6,589 nt of DNA from an uncultured Collinsella sp. Its GTDB lineage: Bacteria > Actinomycetota > Coriobacteriia > Coriobacteriales > Coriobacteriaceae. The position numbers and the translations under genes are program-made. The DNA lies in NCBI GenBank assembly GCA_937934355.1, contig CALGZY010000075.1:1-6589 (forward strand), read 5' to 3'. The notes below the pieces were generated by a model. It was given only the letters and a program-made list of their open reading frames with translations. It searched no databases and had not been told where the DNA came from. This document shows positions 1 through 5,745 of this stretch, piece after piece. The first letter of the stretch is position 1, and each line of letters opens with the position of its first letter.

Positions 1-14
1 ATATCGTCTTTCAT
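1..14 (-). CDS. Possible 5' end of a gene leaving the left edge
   Basis: On the minus strand an ATG (complement of 12-14) opens a frame reading M-K-D-D before the window ends. An AGGA motif (complement of 23-26) lies 8 bases upstream, a normal Shine-Dalgarno distance. The gene would lie downstream of the minus-strand tRNA. Only four full codons are visible, so no function can be given, and the start itself could be chance. Confidence 0.35.
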
Positions 15-133
15 ATCAATCGTCCTGCAATTTATCTTTGCTTAGCGGCGGTTGAAGTAAACCCATCCCAGATTGCAACTATGAATGAAATTAATGCCCT
101 ACGCCTTTGCAAGCCAAAATAAGGCGTCAACGC

Positions 134-166
134 AATGTAAAGAGGCCAGGCGTGTTGCCCGGCCTC
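134..166 (-). terminator. Weak intrinsic terminator after tRNA-Met
   Basis: Read on the minus strand, GAGGCC (complement of 161-166) and GGCCTC (complement of 142-147) form a perfect 6-bp stem. Two further G-C pairs extend it after a C/A mismatch. It is followed by TTTACATT, a poor T tract. It begins 9 bases after the encoded CCA of the tRNA, the right place for the tRNA transcript to end. The interrupted T run lowers confidence. Confidence 0.45.
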
Positions 167-175
167 GAAATACTC

Positions 176-251
176 TGGTGGGCCCTCCGGGATTCGAACC
201 CAGAACCCAGGGATTATGAGTCCCCTGCGCTAACCGTTGCGCCAAGAGCCC
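176..251 (-). tRNA. tRNA-Met (CAU anticodon), CCA encoded
   Basis: The minus strand folds into a complete 73-nt cloverleaf plus encoded CCA (complement of 176-178). The acceptor GGGCTCT pairs with AGGGCCC, with one G-T wobble. The D stem is GCGC/GCGC with an 8-nt loop. The anticodon stem GGGGA/TCCCT encloses loop CTCATAA, which gives anticodon CAU. The variable loop is GGGTT, and the T stem CTGGG/CCCGG encloses TTCGAAT. The discriminator base is A. CAU is read by initiator Met, elongator Met and lysidine-modified Ile2. The first acceptor pair is a normal G-C, which argues against an initiator. The anticodon arm resembles elongator Met tRNAs I know from other bacteria. Ile2 cannot be excluded by eye. 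The gene is certain; the Met assignment is about 75% sure. Confidence 0.93.
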
Positions 252-263
252 TTATGTACTGTG

Positions 264-269
264 ATTATA
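264..269 (-). promoter_or_regulatory. -10 box of the tRNA-Met promoter
   Basis: The minus strand reads a perfect TATAAT here, ending 12 bases before the tRNA 5' end, so transcription would start about 6 bases ahead of the mature tRNA. The -35 position 16 to 18 bp upstream has only poor matches such as AAATGA. The + strand also reads TATAAT at 266-271 by overlap, but nothing downstream on that strand suits it. Confidence 0.5.
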
Positions 270-384
270 ATTTCAGCAATGGAAATTCATTTCCCATAGG
301 GTTAAATCACGATTTGAAATACTACCATGCGCAAGCAAGTCGCACAACGCACGATCAAGCCATGTTTTTAACACTCGGTATTCC

Positions 385-405
385 CTGATAATCATGATTC
401 ATCAG
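385..405. repeat. Imperfect palindrome, operator-like or hairpin
   Basis: The centre at 390-399, AATCATGATT, is a perfect 10-bp palindrome. It is flanked by CTGAT (385-389) and ATCAG (401-405), with one unpaired base (C400). Six A residues follow on the + strand, so read on the minus strand the T run comes before the hairpin and cannot make a terminator. It could be a binding site for a dimeric regulator, but no gene starts nearby. Confidence 0.4.
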
Positions 406-481
406 AAAAAATAGCAATAGAGGGGATAGTTCAAGCCATTATCCCAAGACTGCAAATAGATTTAACCATCAGCGAACCGGT

Positions 482-649
482 GCCATTTCAAAACCATGCC
501 GGATTACGGGGCTCAACCCAGACCGGCCGTCCATGCCCTGCATTTAACTAAATGCACAAGCCTTCTACCTGCGGTTTTGTTTCCACTAATTCCGGCATGC
601 TCGGTGGTCCCCGGTCTAGCCCCGTAATCCGGCATGGTTTTGAAATGGC
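482..649. repeat. 168-bp nested inverted repeat with 32-bp perfect arms
   Basis: The left arm 482-513 (GCCATTTCAAAACC onward) is the exact reverse complement of 618-649. Moving inward, 520-526 (AGACCGG) pairs with 611-617 after a 6-nt insertion on the left. CATGCC at 532-537 pairs with GGCATG at 594-599. The core is a perfect 8-bp hairpin, TGCATTTA (539-546) and TAAATGCA (549-556). All these pairings nest, so one strand could fold into a single long rod. The right half also holds a near-direct repeat: TAATTCCGGCATG at 587-599 and TAATCCGGCATG at 625-636. No transposase and no convincing target duplication flank it. It may be two inverted copies of a dispersed repeat, a MITE-like element or a structured RNA. 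Confidence 0.9.
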
Positions 650-789
650 CGAGTGGGCGAAAGCGCGATCGGCACCAATAATGGGACCGTCGCCGGTGGA
701 GTAGCAGCCCGGCGCATGGCGGACCGCACTCCGAGAGCGAAAAGCGGCGGACGGCGGAACTCGAGATGTCCCGGGGGAGGCGCTGGAAA

Positions 790-815
790 GGAGGGCGGCG
801 CTGCCGCCGCCCTCC
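790..815. repeat. Perfect 11-bp GC hairpin
   Basis: GGAGGGCGGCG (790-800) pairs exactly with CGCCGCCCTCC (805-815) around a CTGC loop. No T run follows on the + strand, and A-rich sequence on the left (787-789, AAA) gives only three T residues on the minus strand, so neither direction makes a good intrinsic terminator. It shares bases 814-815 with the next palindrome, so both cannot form fully at once. Confidence 0.8.
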
Positions 816-835
816 CGCGGGGCGCGCCCCGCGGG
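814..835. repeat. Perfect 22-bp GC palindrome
   Basis: CCCGCGGGGCG (814-824) is followed directly by its reverse complement CGCCCCGCGGG (825-835). Every base except the tight central turn can pair, and every base is G or C. It lies about 85 bp upstream of the -35 box of the tRNA-Ala promoter. The role is unknown: it could be a transcription barrier, a protein site or a remnant of a repeat. Confidence 0.8.
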
Positions 836-920
836 CTTAGTCGGGCATCGCGGGCCCATCGCTCTCGAGGCCGTCCCGCATCCGCGCCGCCGCCCCAGGA
901 AAGTTTTTCCGAAATTGCCC

Positions 921-949
921 TTGCATCGCCGTCCGAGTTCCCGTATAGT
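921..949 (+). promoter_or_regulatory. Promoter of tRNA-Ala
   Basis: A -35 box TTGCAT (921-926) and a -10 box TATAGT (944-949) are separated by exactly 17 bp. Transcription would start near 956, a few bases ahead of the tRNA at 962. This is a housekeeping sigma-70-type promoter. It may also feed the downstream ABC-F gene by readthrough. Confidence 0.75.
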
Positions 950-961
950 ACTTCTTCGCAC

Positions 962-1034
962 GGGGGCGTAGCTCAGCTGGGAGAGCGCTTGACTGGCAGT
1001 CAAGAGGTCAGGGGTTCGATCCCCCTCGTCTCCA
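962..1034 (+). tRNA. tRNA-Ala (GGC anticodon), CCA not encoded
   Basis: A complete 73-nt cloverleaf is visible. The acceptor GGGGGCG (962-968) pairs with CGTCTCC (1027-1033). The D stem is GCTC/GAGC. The anticodon stem CTTGA/TCAAG encloses CTGGCAG, giving anticodon GGC (995-997). The variable loop is AGGTC, and the T stem AGGGG/CCCCT encloses TTCGATC. The third acceptor pair is G-T, the G3-U70 pair that alanyl-tRNA synthetase recognises. The discriminator A1034 is followed by CCC, so the 3' CCA must be added by the CCA-adding enzyme, unlike the Met tRNA in this window. Confidence 0.97.
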
Positions 1035-1050
1035 CCCGAGCATTGAATGA

Positions 1051-1078
1051 GGCTCCAACGCAAGTTGGGGCCTTTTTT
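1051..1078 (+). terminator. Intrinsic terminator after tRNA-Ala
   Basis: GGCTCCAAC (1051-1059) and GTTGGGGCC (1064-1072) form a 9-bp stem with one G-T pair and a GCAA tetraloop, followed by six T residues (1073-1078). It begins 16 bases after the tRNA and ends 31 bases before the ABC-F start codon. It most simply ends the tRNA transcript, but it could also act as an attenuator for the ABC-F gene if transcription reads through. Confidence 0.92.
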
Positions 1079-1109
1079 CATATAGGCACACAAGGTCAAA
1101 GGCGGCACC

Positions 1110-3143
1110 ATGATCCTCCTGGTCGACAAGATCGAAAAAAGCTTCGGCGCGCGCGTCCTCTTTAGCGGCGCGTCCTTCCAGATCAACCCCGGCGAACGCT
1201 TTGCGCTCGTGGGCCCCAACGGCGCCGGCAAAACCACCATGCTCAAGATCATCATGGGTATCGACAGCCCCGACGCCGGCCAGGTCCAGTACGCAAAGGA
1301 CTGCCAGGTGGGCTACCTAGAGCAGGAAACCAACCTGGAGCACAAGGACACCACCATCCTCGCCGAGGTCATGGCCGCAGCCAAGGAAATCCGCCGCATG
1401 GGAGAGCGCGCTAACGAGCTGCAGGCCCAGATCACCGAGCTCTCCGAGCAGGGCAAGGACGTCGACGCACTCCTTAACGAGTACGGCCAGGTCCAGGACC
1501 GCTTTGAGCACTTGGGCGGCTACGAGCTCGAGAGTAACGCCCGCAAGATCCTGTCCGGCCTCGGCTTTAAGGTCACCGACTTTGAGCGCCCGTGTTCCGA
1601 GTTCTCGGGCGGCTGGCAGATGCGCATCGCGCTGGCTAAGCTCTTCCTGCGCCACCCCGACCTGCTGCTTCTGGACGAGCCCACCAACCACCTGGATCTC
1701 GAAAGCGTCCAGTGGCTGCGCGGCTTTATCGCAAACTACGACGGCGCCGTCCTCATCGTCAGCCACGACCGCGCCTTCATGGACGCCTGCGTCGACCACG
1801 TCGCCGCGCTTGAGAACCGCCGCGTGACCACCTACACCGGCAACTACAGCAGCTACCTTAAGCAGCGCGAGGACAACCTGGAGCAGATGCGCGCCAAGCG
1901 CGCCGCCCAGGAGCGCGACATCGCCCACATGCAGGTCTTCGTCGACAAGTTCCGCTACAAGCCCACCAAGGCAGCCCAGGCCCAGGAGCGCATCCGCAAG
2001 ATCGAGCAGATCAAAAAGGAGCTCGTCATCCTGCCCGAAGGCCACAAGCACATCGACTTTAAGTTCCCCGACCCGCCGCGCTCGGGCGACATGGTTGTGG
2101 GCCTGGAGGGCGTGTCCAAGTCTTACGGGAACAAGCGCATTTACAGCGATATCGACCTCAAGCTCTACCGCGGCGAGCACGTGGCGCTCGTCGGCCCCAA
2201 CGGCGCCGGCAAGTCCACGCTCATGAAGATCCTCGCAGGCCTGGAGCCGCCCACCACCGGCACCCGCGATCTGGGCACCAACGTGGGTGTGGCCTACTAT
2301 GCCCAGCACGCGCTCGAAGGCATGACCGAGTCCAACACCGTCCTGCAAGAGATCGACACCGTCACGCCCAAGTGGACCGTGCCACAGCAGCGTAGCCTGC
2401 TGGGCGCCTTCCTGTTTAGCGACAACGATTCCATCGAAAAGCAGGTGCGCGTCCTCTCCGGCGGCGAAAAGGCCCGTCTGGCCCTGGCCAAGATGCTCGT
2501 GGCGCCCGAGGCGCTCCTGTGCCTGGACGAGCCCACCAACCACCTGGACATCGACTCGGTGGACATGCTCGAGAACGCCCTGCAAAACTTCCCTGGCACC
2601 ATCGTGCTGATCAGCCATGACGAGCACCTGGTGCGCGCCGTGGCCAACCGCGTGATCGATATCCGCGACGGCAAGGTCACGGTCTACGACGGCGACTACG
2701 ACTACTACCTCTACAAGCGCGAGGACCTCGCAGCCCGCGCCGCCGCCGAGGCGTCCACGGAGAGCGCACCTGCCGCCGCCAAGTCCACCAAAGCCAGCGC
2801 CGCCCAGGCCGACACCCCCGCCGCGGCGCCTAAGCCTGCCGAGGGCAAAAAGACCAAGGAGCAAAAGCGCGCCGAGGCCCAGGCCCGCGCCGCGCTCAAC
2901 AAAAAGCTCAAGGGCGTGCGCAACCAGCTCAAGAAGATCGAGGCCGAGCTCGACAAAAAGCGCGCCCGCTATGACGAGCTTATGGAATTGATGGCAAGCG
3001 AAGAGCTTTATGCCGATCAGGACAAGTTCAACGCCGCGCTGGGGGAATATAACGGCCTTAAGCAAGAGCTGCCCAAGCTCGAGGACGAATGGCTGGAGCT
3101 TTCCACCCAGATCGAAGAGGAGACCGCGCGTGAACTCTCGTAA
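1110..3143 (+). CDS. ABC-F family ATPase, YheS/YdiF type
   Basis: This is a soluble protein with two ATP-binding cassettes and no membrane segments. ABC-F proteins act on ribosomes, entering the E site to relieve stalled or badly placed peptidyl-tRNA. Cassette 1 has Walker A GPNGAGKT (35-42), Q-loop Q72, signature FSGGWQ (165-170), Walker B with DEPTNHLD (189-196) and switch His in SHDR (218-221). The charged linker that contacts P-site tRNA spans about 240-325. Cassette 2 has GPNGAGKS (362-369), Q399, LSGGEK (449-454), DEPTNHLD (473-480) and SHDE (502-505). Both catalytic Glu residues (190, 474) are present. An Ala/Pro/Lys-rich tether (about 540-590) leads to a coiled coil (about 590-675). 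The FSGGWQMR signature, linker and tail match the YheS/YdiF group better than EttA, so I see no sign of an antibiotic-resistance ABC-F. The start has AAAGGCGG (1098-1105). The stop overlaps the next gene. Confidence 0.95.
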   Translation: MILLVDKIEKSFGARVLFSGASFQINPGERFALVGPNGAGKTTMLKIIMGIDSPDAGQVQYAKDCQVGYLEQETNLEHKDTTILAEVMAAAKEIRRMGERANELQAQITELSEQGKDVDALLNEYGQVQDRFEHLGGYELESNARKILSGLGFKVTDFERPCSEFSGGWQMRIALAKLFLRHPDLLLLDEPTNHLDLESVQWLRGFIANYDGAVLIVSHDRAFMDACVDHVAALENRRVTTYTGNYSSYLKQREDNLEQMRAKRAAQERDIAHMQVFVDKFRYKPTKAAQAQERIRKIEQIKKELVILPEGHKHIDFKFPDPPRSGDMVVGLEGVSKSYGNKRIYSDIDLKLYRGEHVALVGPNGAGKSTLMKILAGLEPPTTGTRDLGTNVGVAYYAQHALEGMTESNTVLQEIDTVTPKWTVPQQRSLLGAFLFSDNDSIEKQVRVLSGGEKARLALAKMLVAPEALLCLDEPTNHLDIDSVDMLENALQNFPGTIVLISHDEHLVRAVANRVIDIRDGKVTVYDGDYDYYLYKREDLAARAAAEASTESAPAAAKSTKASAAQADTPAAAPKPAEGKKTKEQKRAEAQARAALNKKLKGVRNQLKKIEAELDKKRARYDELMELMASEELYADQDKFNAALGEYNGLKQELPKLEDEWLELSTQIEEETARELS

Positions 3144-3426
3144 AGCCACCGCCGTGGCGATGAGCATCATCGCCATCGCTTGTCGCATCTGCGGCATATT
3201 TATGAGCGCGATGACCGTGCTGCTGTGCTTTAGCGGCCTCACCGCCAAGCTGAAGATCGTGGGCTTTGTCGTTGAGCTTTCGCGCGCGCTGCCGAACGCC
3301 ATCGCCGGCTACGGCGTCATCACGTCGCCCTTTGGCGGCGTGTTTCGCCTGGATTACGCTATCGTCGCCGTGATTCTATTTGTGGCGGATTACCTGCTCA
3401 CGCGCGCCTCGCGCCGCGTCCGCTAG
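3130..3426 (+). CDS. Small membrane protein of unknown function
   Basis: I do not recognise a family. The 98-residue product starts [10 protein letters not shown], has a long hydrophobic segment at about 8-35, a central part with moderate hydrophobicity (41-72), a second clear membrane segment at about 74-92 and a basic C-terminus (TRASRRVR). Two helices with both ends cytoplasmic are the simplest topology. A Cys-x-x-Cys pair (C18, C21) lies inside helix 1, and C33 is near its end. The GTG start at 3130 is chosen because GAGGAG (3117-3122) sits 7 bases upstream. The first ATG (3160) has no Shine-Dalgarno site, and the upstream in-frame ATG at 3010 lies deep in the ABC-F gene. The gene overlaps the ABC-F end by 14 bp, so translation is probably coupled. 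It ends 9 bp before the protease gene. Confidence 0.8.
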   Translation: MNSRKATAVAMSIIAIACRICGIFMSAMTVLLCFSGLTAKLKIVGFVVELSRALPNAIAGYGVITSPFGGVFRLDYAIVAVILFVADYLLTRASRRVR

Positions 3427-3435
3427 GGGAGCGCC

Positions 3436-4119
3436 ATGTCCAGCAGCTACTTCATGAACCTGCTCGCCAGCGCTGTCGCCGTCATCGTTGGTATCGTCAT
3501 CCACGAGAGCGCGCACGCCGCCGCGGCCTGGGCGCTCGGCGACAAGACGGCCCGTTCGCGCGGCCGCGTTTCGCTCAACCCGCTTAACCACATCGACCCG
3601 TTTGGCACCATTCTCCTGCCGCTGCTGATGCTTGCCGCCGGCGGCCCGGTGTTCGCCTTTGCCAAGCCCGTGCCCGTATACCTCAACAACCTCAAGCACC
3701 CCCAGCGCGACGAGGTCCTGGTAAGCGCTGCTGGTCCCGCATCGAACATCGCGCTGGCATGCCTTGCGGCCGCCCTTATGCACGCGACATACGGCAACCT
3801 CTACGCCAGCATGTCCTTTGCCGTGGCGTCCCAAATCATGAACTTCGGTGCCACGTTTATCGTGGTCAACCTCTCGCTCGCGTTCTTTAACCTCATCCCG
3901 ATCCCGCCGCTCGACGGCTCGTCGATCATCGTGCCGTTCCTCAAAGGTAAGGCGCTTGCCAACTACTATCGTCTGCAGCAGTACGCCATGCCGATCCTTA
4001 TCATCGTGCTGTACCTGCTGCCCATGTGGACCGGCATCGACGTGATTGGCCGCTATTTCGACGTTACCGTGTATCCGCTGGCCGAGTGGCTGCTCAACTT
4101 CGCAATCGCCGGCATCTAA
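3436..4119 (+). CDS. Site-2 protease family (M50) membrane metallopeptidase
   Basis: This is an intramembrane zinc metallopeptidase-like protein of 227 residues, a usual length for the compact S2P group without a PDZ domain. The zinc motif HExxH is H23-E24-S-A-H27 in the first membrane helix. NPLNHIDP (48-55) follows, as is typical of this group. The third zinc ligand is Asp160 in PPLDG (157-161). Several further hydrophobic segments are seen at about 57-75, 97-117, 130-155 and 182-200. All metal ligands are present, so it is probably active. The substrate is unknown; better-known relatives cut anti-sigma factors or other membrane proteins. The Shine-Dalgarno AGGGGAG (3425-3431) overlaps the stop codon of the preceding gene. 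In many Gram-positive lineages a gene of this type sits directly before scpA, as here. Confidence 0.93.
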   Translation: MSSSYFMNLLASAVAVIVGIVIHESAHAAAAWALGDKTARSRGRVSLNPLNHIDPFGTILLPLLMLAAGGPVFAFAKPVPVYLNNLKHPQRDEVLVSAAGPASNIALACLAAALMHATYGNLYASMSFAVASQIMNFGATFIVVNLSLAFFNLIPIPPLDGSSIIVPFLKGKALANYYRLQQYAMPILIIVLYLLPMWTGIDVIGRYFDVTVYPLAEWLLNFAIAGI

Positions 4120-4127
4120 GGTAAACT
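4099..4127 (+). promoter_or_regulatory. Weak candidate promoter ahead of scpA
   Basis: TTCGCA (4099-4104) and TAAACT (4122-4127) are 17 bp apart. Each matches four of six positions of the sigma-70 consensus. It spans the end of the protease gene. It would let scpA-scpB-rluB be transcribed separately. Matches this weak occur by chance, so it is tentative. Confidence 0.25.
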
Positions 4128-4134
4128 TACAGGT

Positions 4135-4153
4135 CGACCGTGCAAAACGGTCG
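4135..4153 (+). promoter_or_regulatory. Hairpin in the gap before scpA
   Basis: CGACCGT (4135-4141) pairs perfectly with ACGGTCG (4147-4153) around GCAAA. No T run follows, so it is not a standard terminator. It could stabilise an mRNA end or slow ribosomes or polymerase. The 84-bp gap is the widest in the gene cluster. A second short stem, GCGCC/GGCGC, lies just downstream at about 4171-4185, ahead of the scpA ribosome site. Confidence 0.5.
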
Positions 4154-4190
4154 CAACATGCACCCAAACCGCGCCGCGAAGGCGCCGTCA

Positions 4191-4200
4191 AAGGAGGTCG
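4191..4200 (+). promoter_or_regulatory. Very strong ribosome binding site of scpA
   Basis: AAGGAGGTCG is a nearly full-length match to the anti-Shine-Dalgarno end of 16S rRNA, placed 3 bases before the ATG when counted from its last base and 7 from the end of GGAGG. It fixes the scpA start at 4204 and is much stronger than the sites of the neighbouring genes. Confidence 0.85.
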
Positions 4201-4203
4201 AAG

Positions 4204-5013
4204 ATGTCGTATCGCGTGTCGACGCAGGTCTACAGCGGACCGTTCGACCTGCTGCTGCAGCTGGTAACCCGCCAAAAAGTTGATATCGGCGCCATCTCGA
4301 TCAGCGAGGTGGCAGAGCAATACCTGGCCGAGGCCGAGCGCATCGAGGCGCTGGACCTGGACGTGGCGAGCGATTTTTTGCTGGTCGCGGCCACCCTTTT
4401 GGACATTAAAGCTGCCTCGCTGGTGCCGCAGGAGGCCCCCAACAAATCCGTCGACGACGAGGGGGATGACGAAGACCTCGAGGAGCTCAGCGCCCTCGAC
4501 GGCGACGCCCTGCGCGAGGTCTTGATCCAGCGCCTGATCGCCTACAAGCAGTTTAAGGGTGCGGCGGCCGCTCTCGGTGCGCGCATGCAGGCCGAGAGCC
4601 GTATGCATCCGCGCGTTGCCGGCCCCGATCCCGAGTTTTTGGGCCTTATGCCCGACTACCTGGCCGGCATTACCCTGCGCGGCCTAGCCGTCATCTGCGC
4701 CGACCTGGACGGCAAGCGCCAGACCTTCCTGCTGGAGGCCGAGCACGTGGCACCGCATCGCGTACCGCTCGACCTGACGGTGGCCTCGGTCGACCGCTTT
4801 ACCATGGCGCACCAAACCTGCACCTTCCGCGAGCTGCTGGACGGCGACGCCACCACCGAGCAGCTCGTCGTCACTTTCCTGGCCATGTTAGAGCTCGCCA
4901 AGCGCGGCTCGCTCACGCTGAGCCAGGACGAGATCTTTGGAACCATTCAAATCAACCGCGTCGAGGGCGCCGAGGCATACGTGCCCGGCGAGGGCCCCGA
5001 GCTCACCGAATAG
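4204..5013 (+). CDS. scpA: Segregation and condensation protein A (kleisin of SMC)
   Basis: ScpA is the kleisin that bridges the head domains of the SMC dimer and, with ScpB, forms bacterial condensin for chromosome folding and separation. The N-terminal SMC-neck binding part shows the family motif SGPFDLLLQL (11-20), then VDIGAISISEVAEQYL (26-41) and ASDFLLVAATLLDIKA (55-70). An acidic stretch follows (84-102). The middle part (about 105-215) binds ScpB in known homologues. The C-terminal winged helix is seen in TFLAMLELAKRGSLTLSQDE (224-243). At 269 residues it is at the usual length or slightly above. It ends 12 bp before scpB, whose product is its obligate partner. No key motif is missing. 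Confidence 0.96.
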   Translation: MSYRVSTQVYSGPFDLLLQLVTRQKVDIGAISISEVAEQYLAEAERIEALDLDVASDFLLVAATLLDIKAASLVPQEAPNKSVDDEGDDEDLEELSALDGDALREVLIQRLIAYKQFKGAAAALGARMQAESRMHPRVAGPDPEFLGLMPDYLAGITLRGLAVICADLDGKRQTFLLEAEHVAPHRVPLDLTVASVDRFTMAHQTCTFRELLDGDATTEQLVVTFLAMLELAKRGSLTLSQDEIFGTIQINRVEGAEAYVPGEGPELTE

Positions 5014-5025
5014 GAGCGACCAACC

Positions 5026-5745
5026 ATGTCAACCCTTTCCACGCTGGAGGCAAACAGCCTCAAAGGCGCCCTCGAGGCGTTACTGCTGGTGTCGAGCGAC
5101 CCCGTGAGCGCGTCTGCGCTGGCAAGCGCGCTCGACATCGCCCCCGGCGAGTGCGCGTCGCTTTTGGCCGAGCTCAAGGTTGAGTACGAGGAGGCCAACC
5201 GCGGCTTTCAGCTGCGCGAGGTCGCCGGCGGCTGGCGTCTGTTTACACACCCCGCCTACCACGATGTGGTCGAGGCCTATGTGCTGAGCTGGGACACGCA
5301 AAAGCTGTCGCAGGCGGCTCTCGAGACCCTGGCCGTCATCGCCTACCACCAGCCCGTCACGCGTGAGGTTGTTAAGGGCATCCGCGGCGTCAACTCCGAC
5401 GGCGTCATCGCGTCGCTCGTGGACAAGGGTCTGGTGCGCGAGCTCGGCCGCGACCCCGAGCGCGGTCAGGCAATCATCTACGGCACGACCAACGCCTTTT
5501 TGGAAAAGTTCGGCCTGCGCTCCACCCGCGACCTGCCCGATCTGGAGCAGTTTGCCCCCGACGAGCAGTCGCGACAGTTTATCCGCGAGCGTCTGAGCGG
5601 CCGCAGCATTCAGTCTACGCTCGAGGAGCAGGCCGAGGACCTGGACGAAGAGCGCGAACTGATTGATACCGATGTTGAGGACGCCGATGACGCAGAGCTT
5701 CTGCCCACCGGCGATATCTCGGAGGACATGCATGACGAGGACTAA
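5026..5745 (+). CDS. scpB: Segregation and condensation protein B
   Basis: ScpB is a dimer of tandem winged-helix domains that wraps the central part of ScpA in the SMC condensin complex. The first winged helix spans about 12-85. The second carries the family hallmark LSQAALETLAVIAYHQPVTR (94-113), followed by IRGVNSDGVIASLVDKGLV (119-137) and YGTTNAFLEKFGL (152-164). The usual GRP before the YGTT motif is replaced by RGQAI (146-150), a mild deviation. The tail from 200 to 239 is strongly acidic, with 21 Asp or Glu in 40 residues, and probably disordered. The Shine-Dalgarno AGGAG (5012-5016) overlaps the scpA stop. The last 14 bp overlap the rluB gene. Confidence 0.96.
   Translation: MSTLSTLEANSLKGALEALLLVSSDPVSASALASALDIAPGECASLLAELKVEYEEANRGFQLREVAGGWRLFTHPAYHDVVEAYVLSWDTQKLSQAALETLAVIAYHQPVTREVVKGIRGVNSDGVIASLVDKGLVRELGRDPERGQAIIYGTTNAFLEKFGLRSTRDLPDLEQFAPDEQSRQFIRERLSGRSIQSTLEEQAEDLDEERELIDTDVEDADDAELLPTGDISEDMHDED

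Larger units (their letters stand above)
252..920. other. Gene-free intergenic stretch between two tRNA genes
   Basis: I see no credible protein gene in these roughly 670 bases. The part from about 252 to 480 is clearly AT-rich compared with the flanking genes. The part from about 700 to 920 is very GC-rich. Open frames crossing the region run antisense or out of frame through the two tRNA genes and lack family motifs. Contents that can be named are a dyad at 385-405, a nested inverted repeat at 482-649 and two GC hairpins at 790-835. A 50-codon frame from ATG 552 to TAG 704 lies mostly in the inverted repeat, has no clear Shine-Dalgarno site and is probably not a gene. Confidence 0.7.

Noticed and set aside
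107..388. 93-residue plus-strand open frame
   Set aside because: It reads antisense through the minus-strand tRNA-Met; the peptide RDSNPEPRDYESPAL comes from the tRNA arms and is a known type of false gene call. The rest has no motif.
300..467. 9-bp inverted repeat GGTTAAATC (300-308) and GATTTAACC (459-467)
   Set aside because: It is short, far apart and without extension, and it is within reach of chance in AT-rich DNA.
482..649. Insertion sequence with transposase
   Set aside because: The arms look like terminal repeats, but only 104 bp lie between them, no transposase is present and the flanks (CGAACCGGT and CGAGTGGGC) show no convincing target duplication.
643..680. tRNA-Ser-like D-arm (TGGCCGAGTGGGCGAAAGCG)
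   Set aside because: The stretch resembles positions 8-26 of serine tRNAs, but no matching acceptor, anticodon or T arm follows and the D stem has a mismatch, so I treat it as chance.
552..704. 50-codon frame starting MHKPSTCGFV
   Set aside because: Most of it is the right half of the inverted repeat, and no Shine-Dalgarno site precedes it. It could be a decayed coding repeat, but nothing supports translation.
653..1165. 170-residue plus-strand open frame
   Set aside because: It translates the tRNA-Ala itself (GGVAQLGERLTGSQEVRG) and its GC-rich upstream region, and it overlaps the real ABC-F start in another frame.
548..1255. 235-residue minus-strand open frame
   Set aside because: It runs antisense to tRNA-Ala and the start of the ABC-F gene; the segment GDEGDRTPDLLTASQALS is the antisense translation of the tRNA.
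1317..3302. 661-residue minus-strand open frame
   Set aside because: It is antisense to the ABC-F gene. Long antisense frames are expected in GC-rich genes with biased third positions; the product is a Leu/Val/Gly-rich sequence with no domain.
3376..4608. 410-residue minus-strand open frame
   Set aside because: It is antisense to the protease and scpA genes, both of which have clear family motifs on the plus strand.
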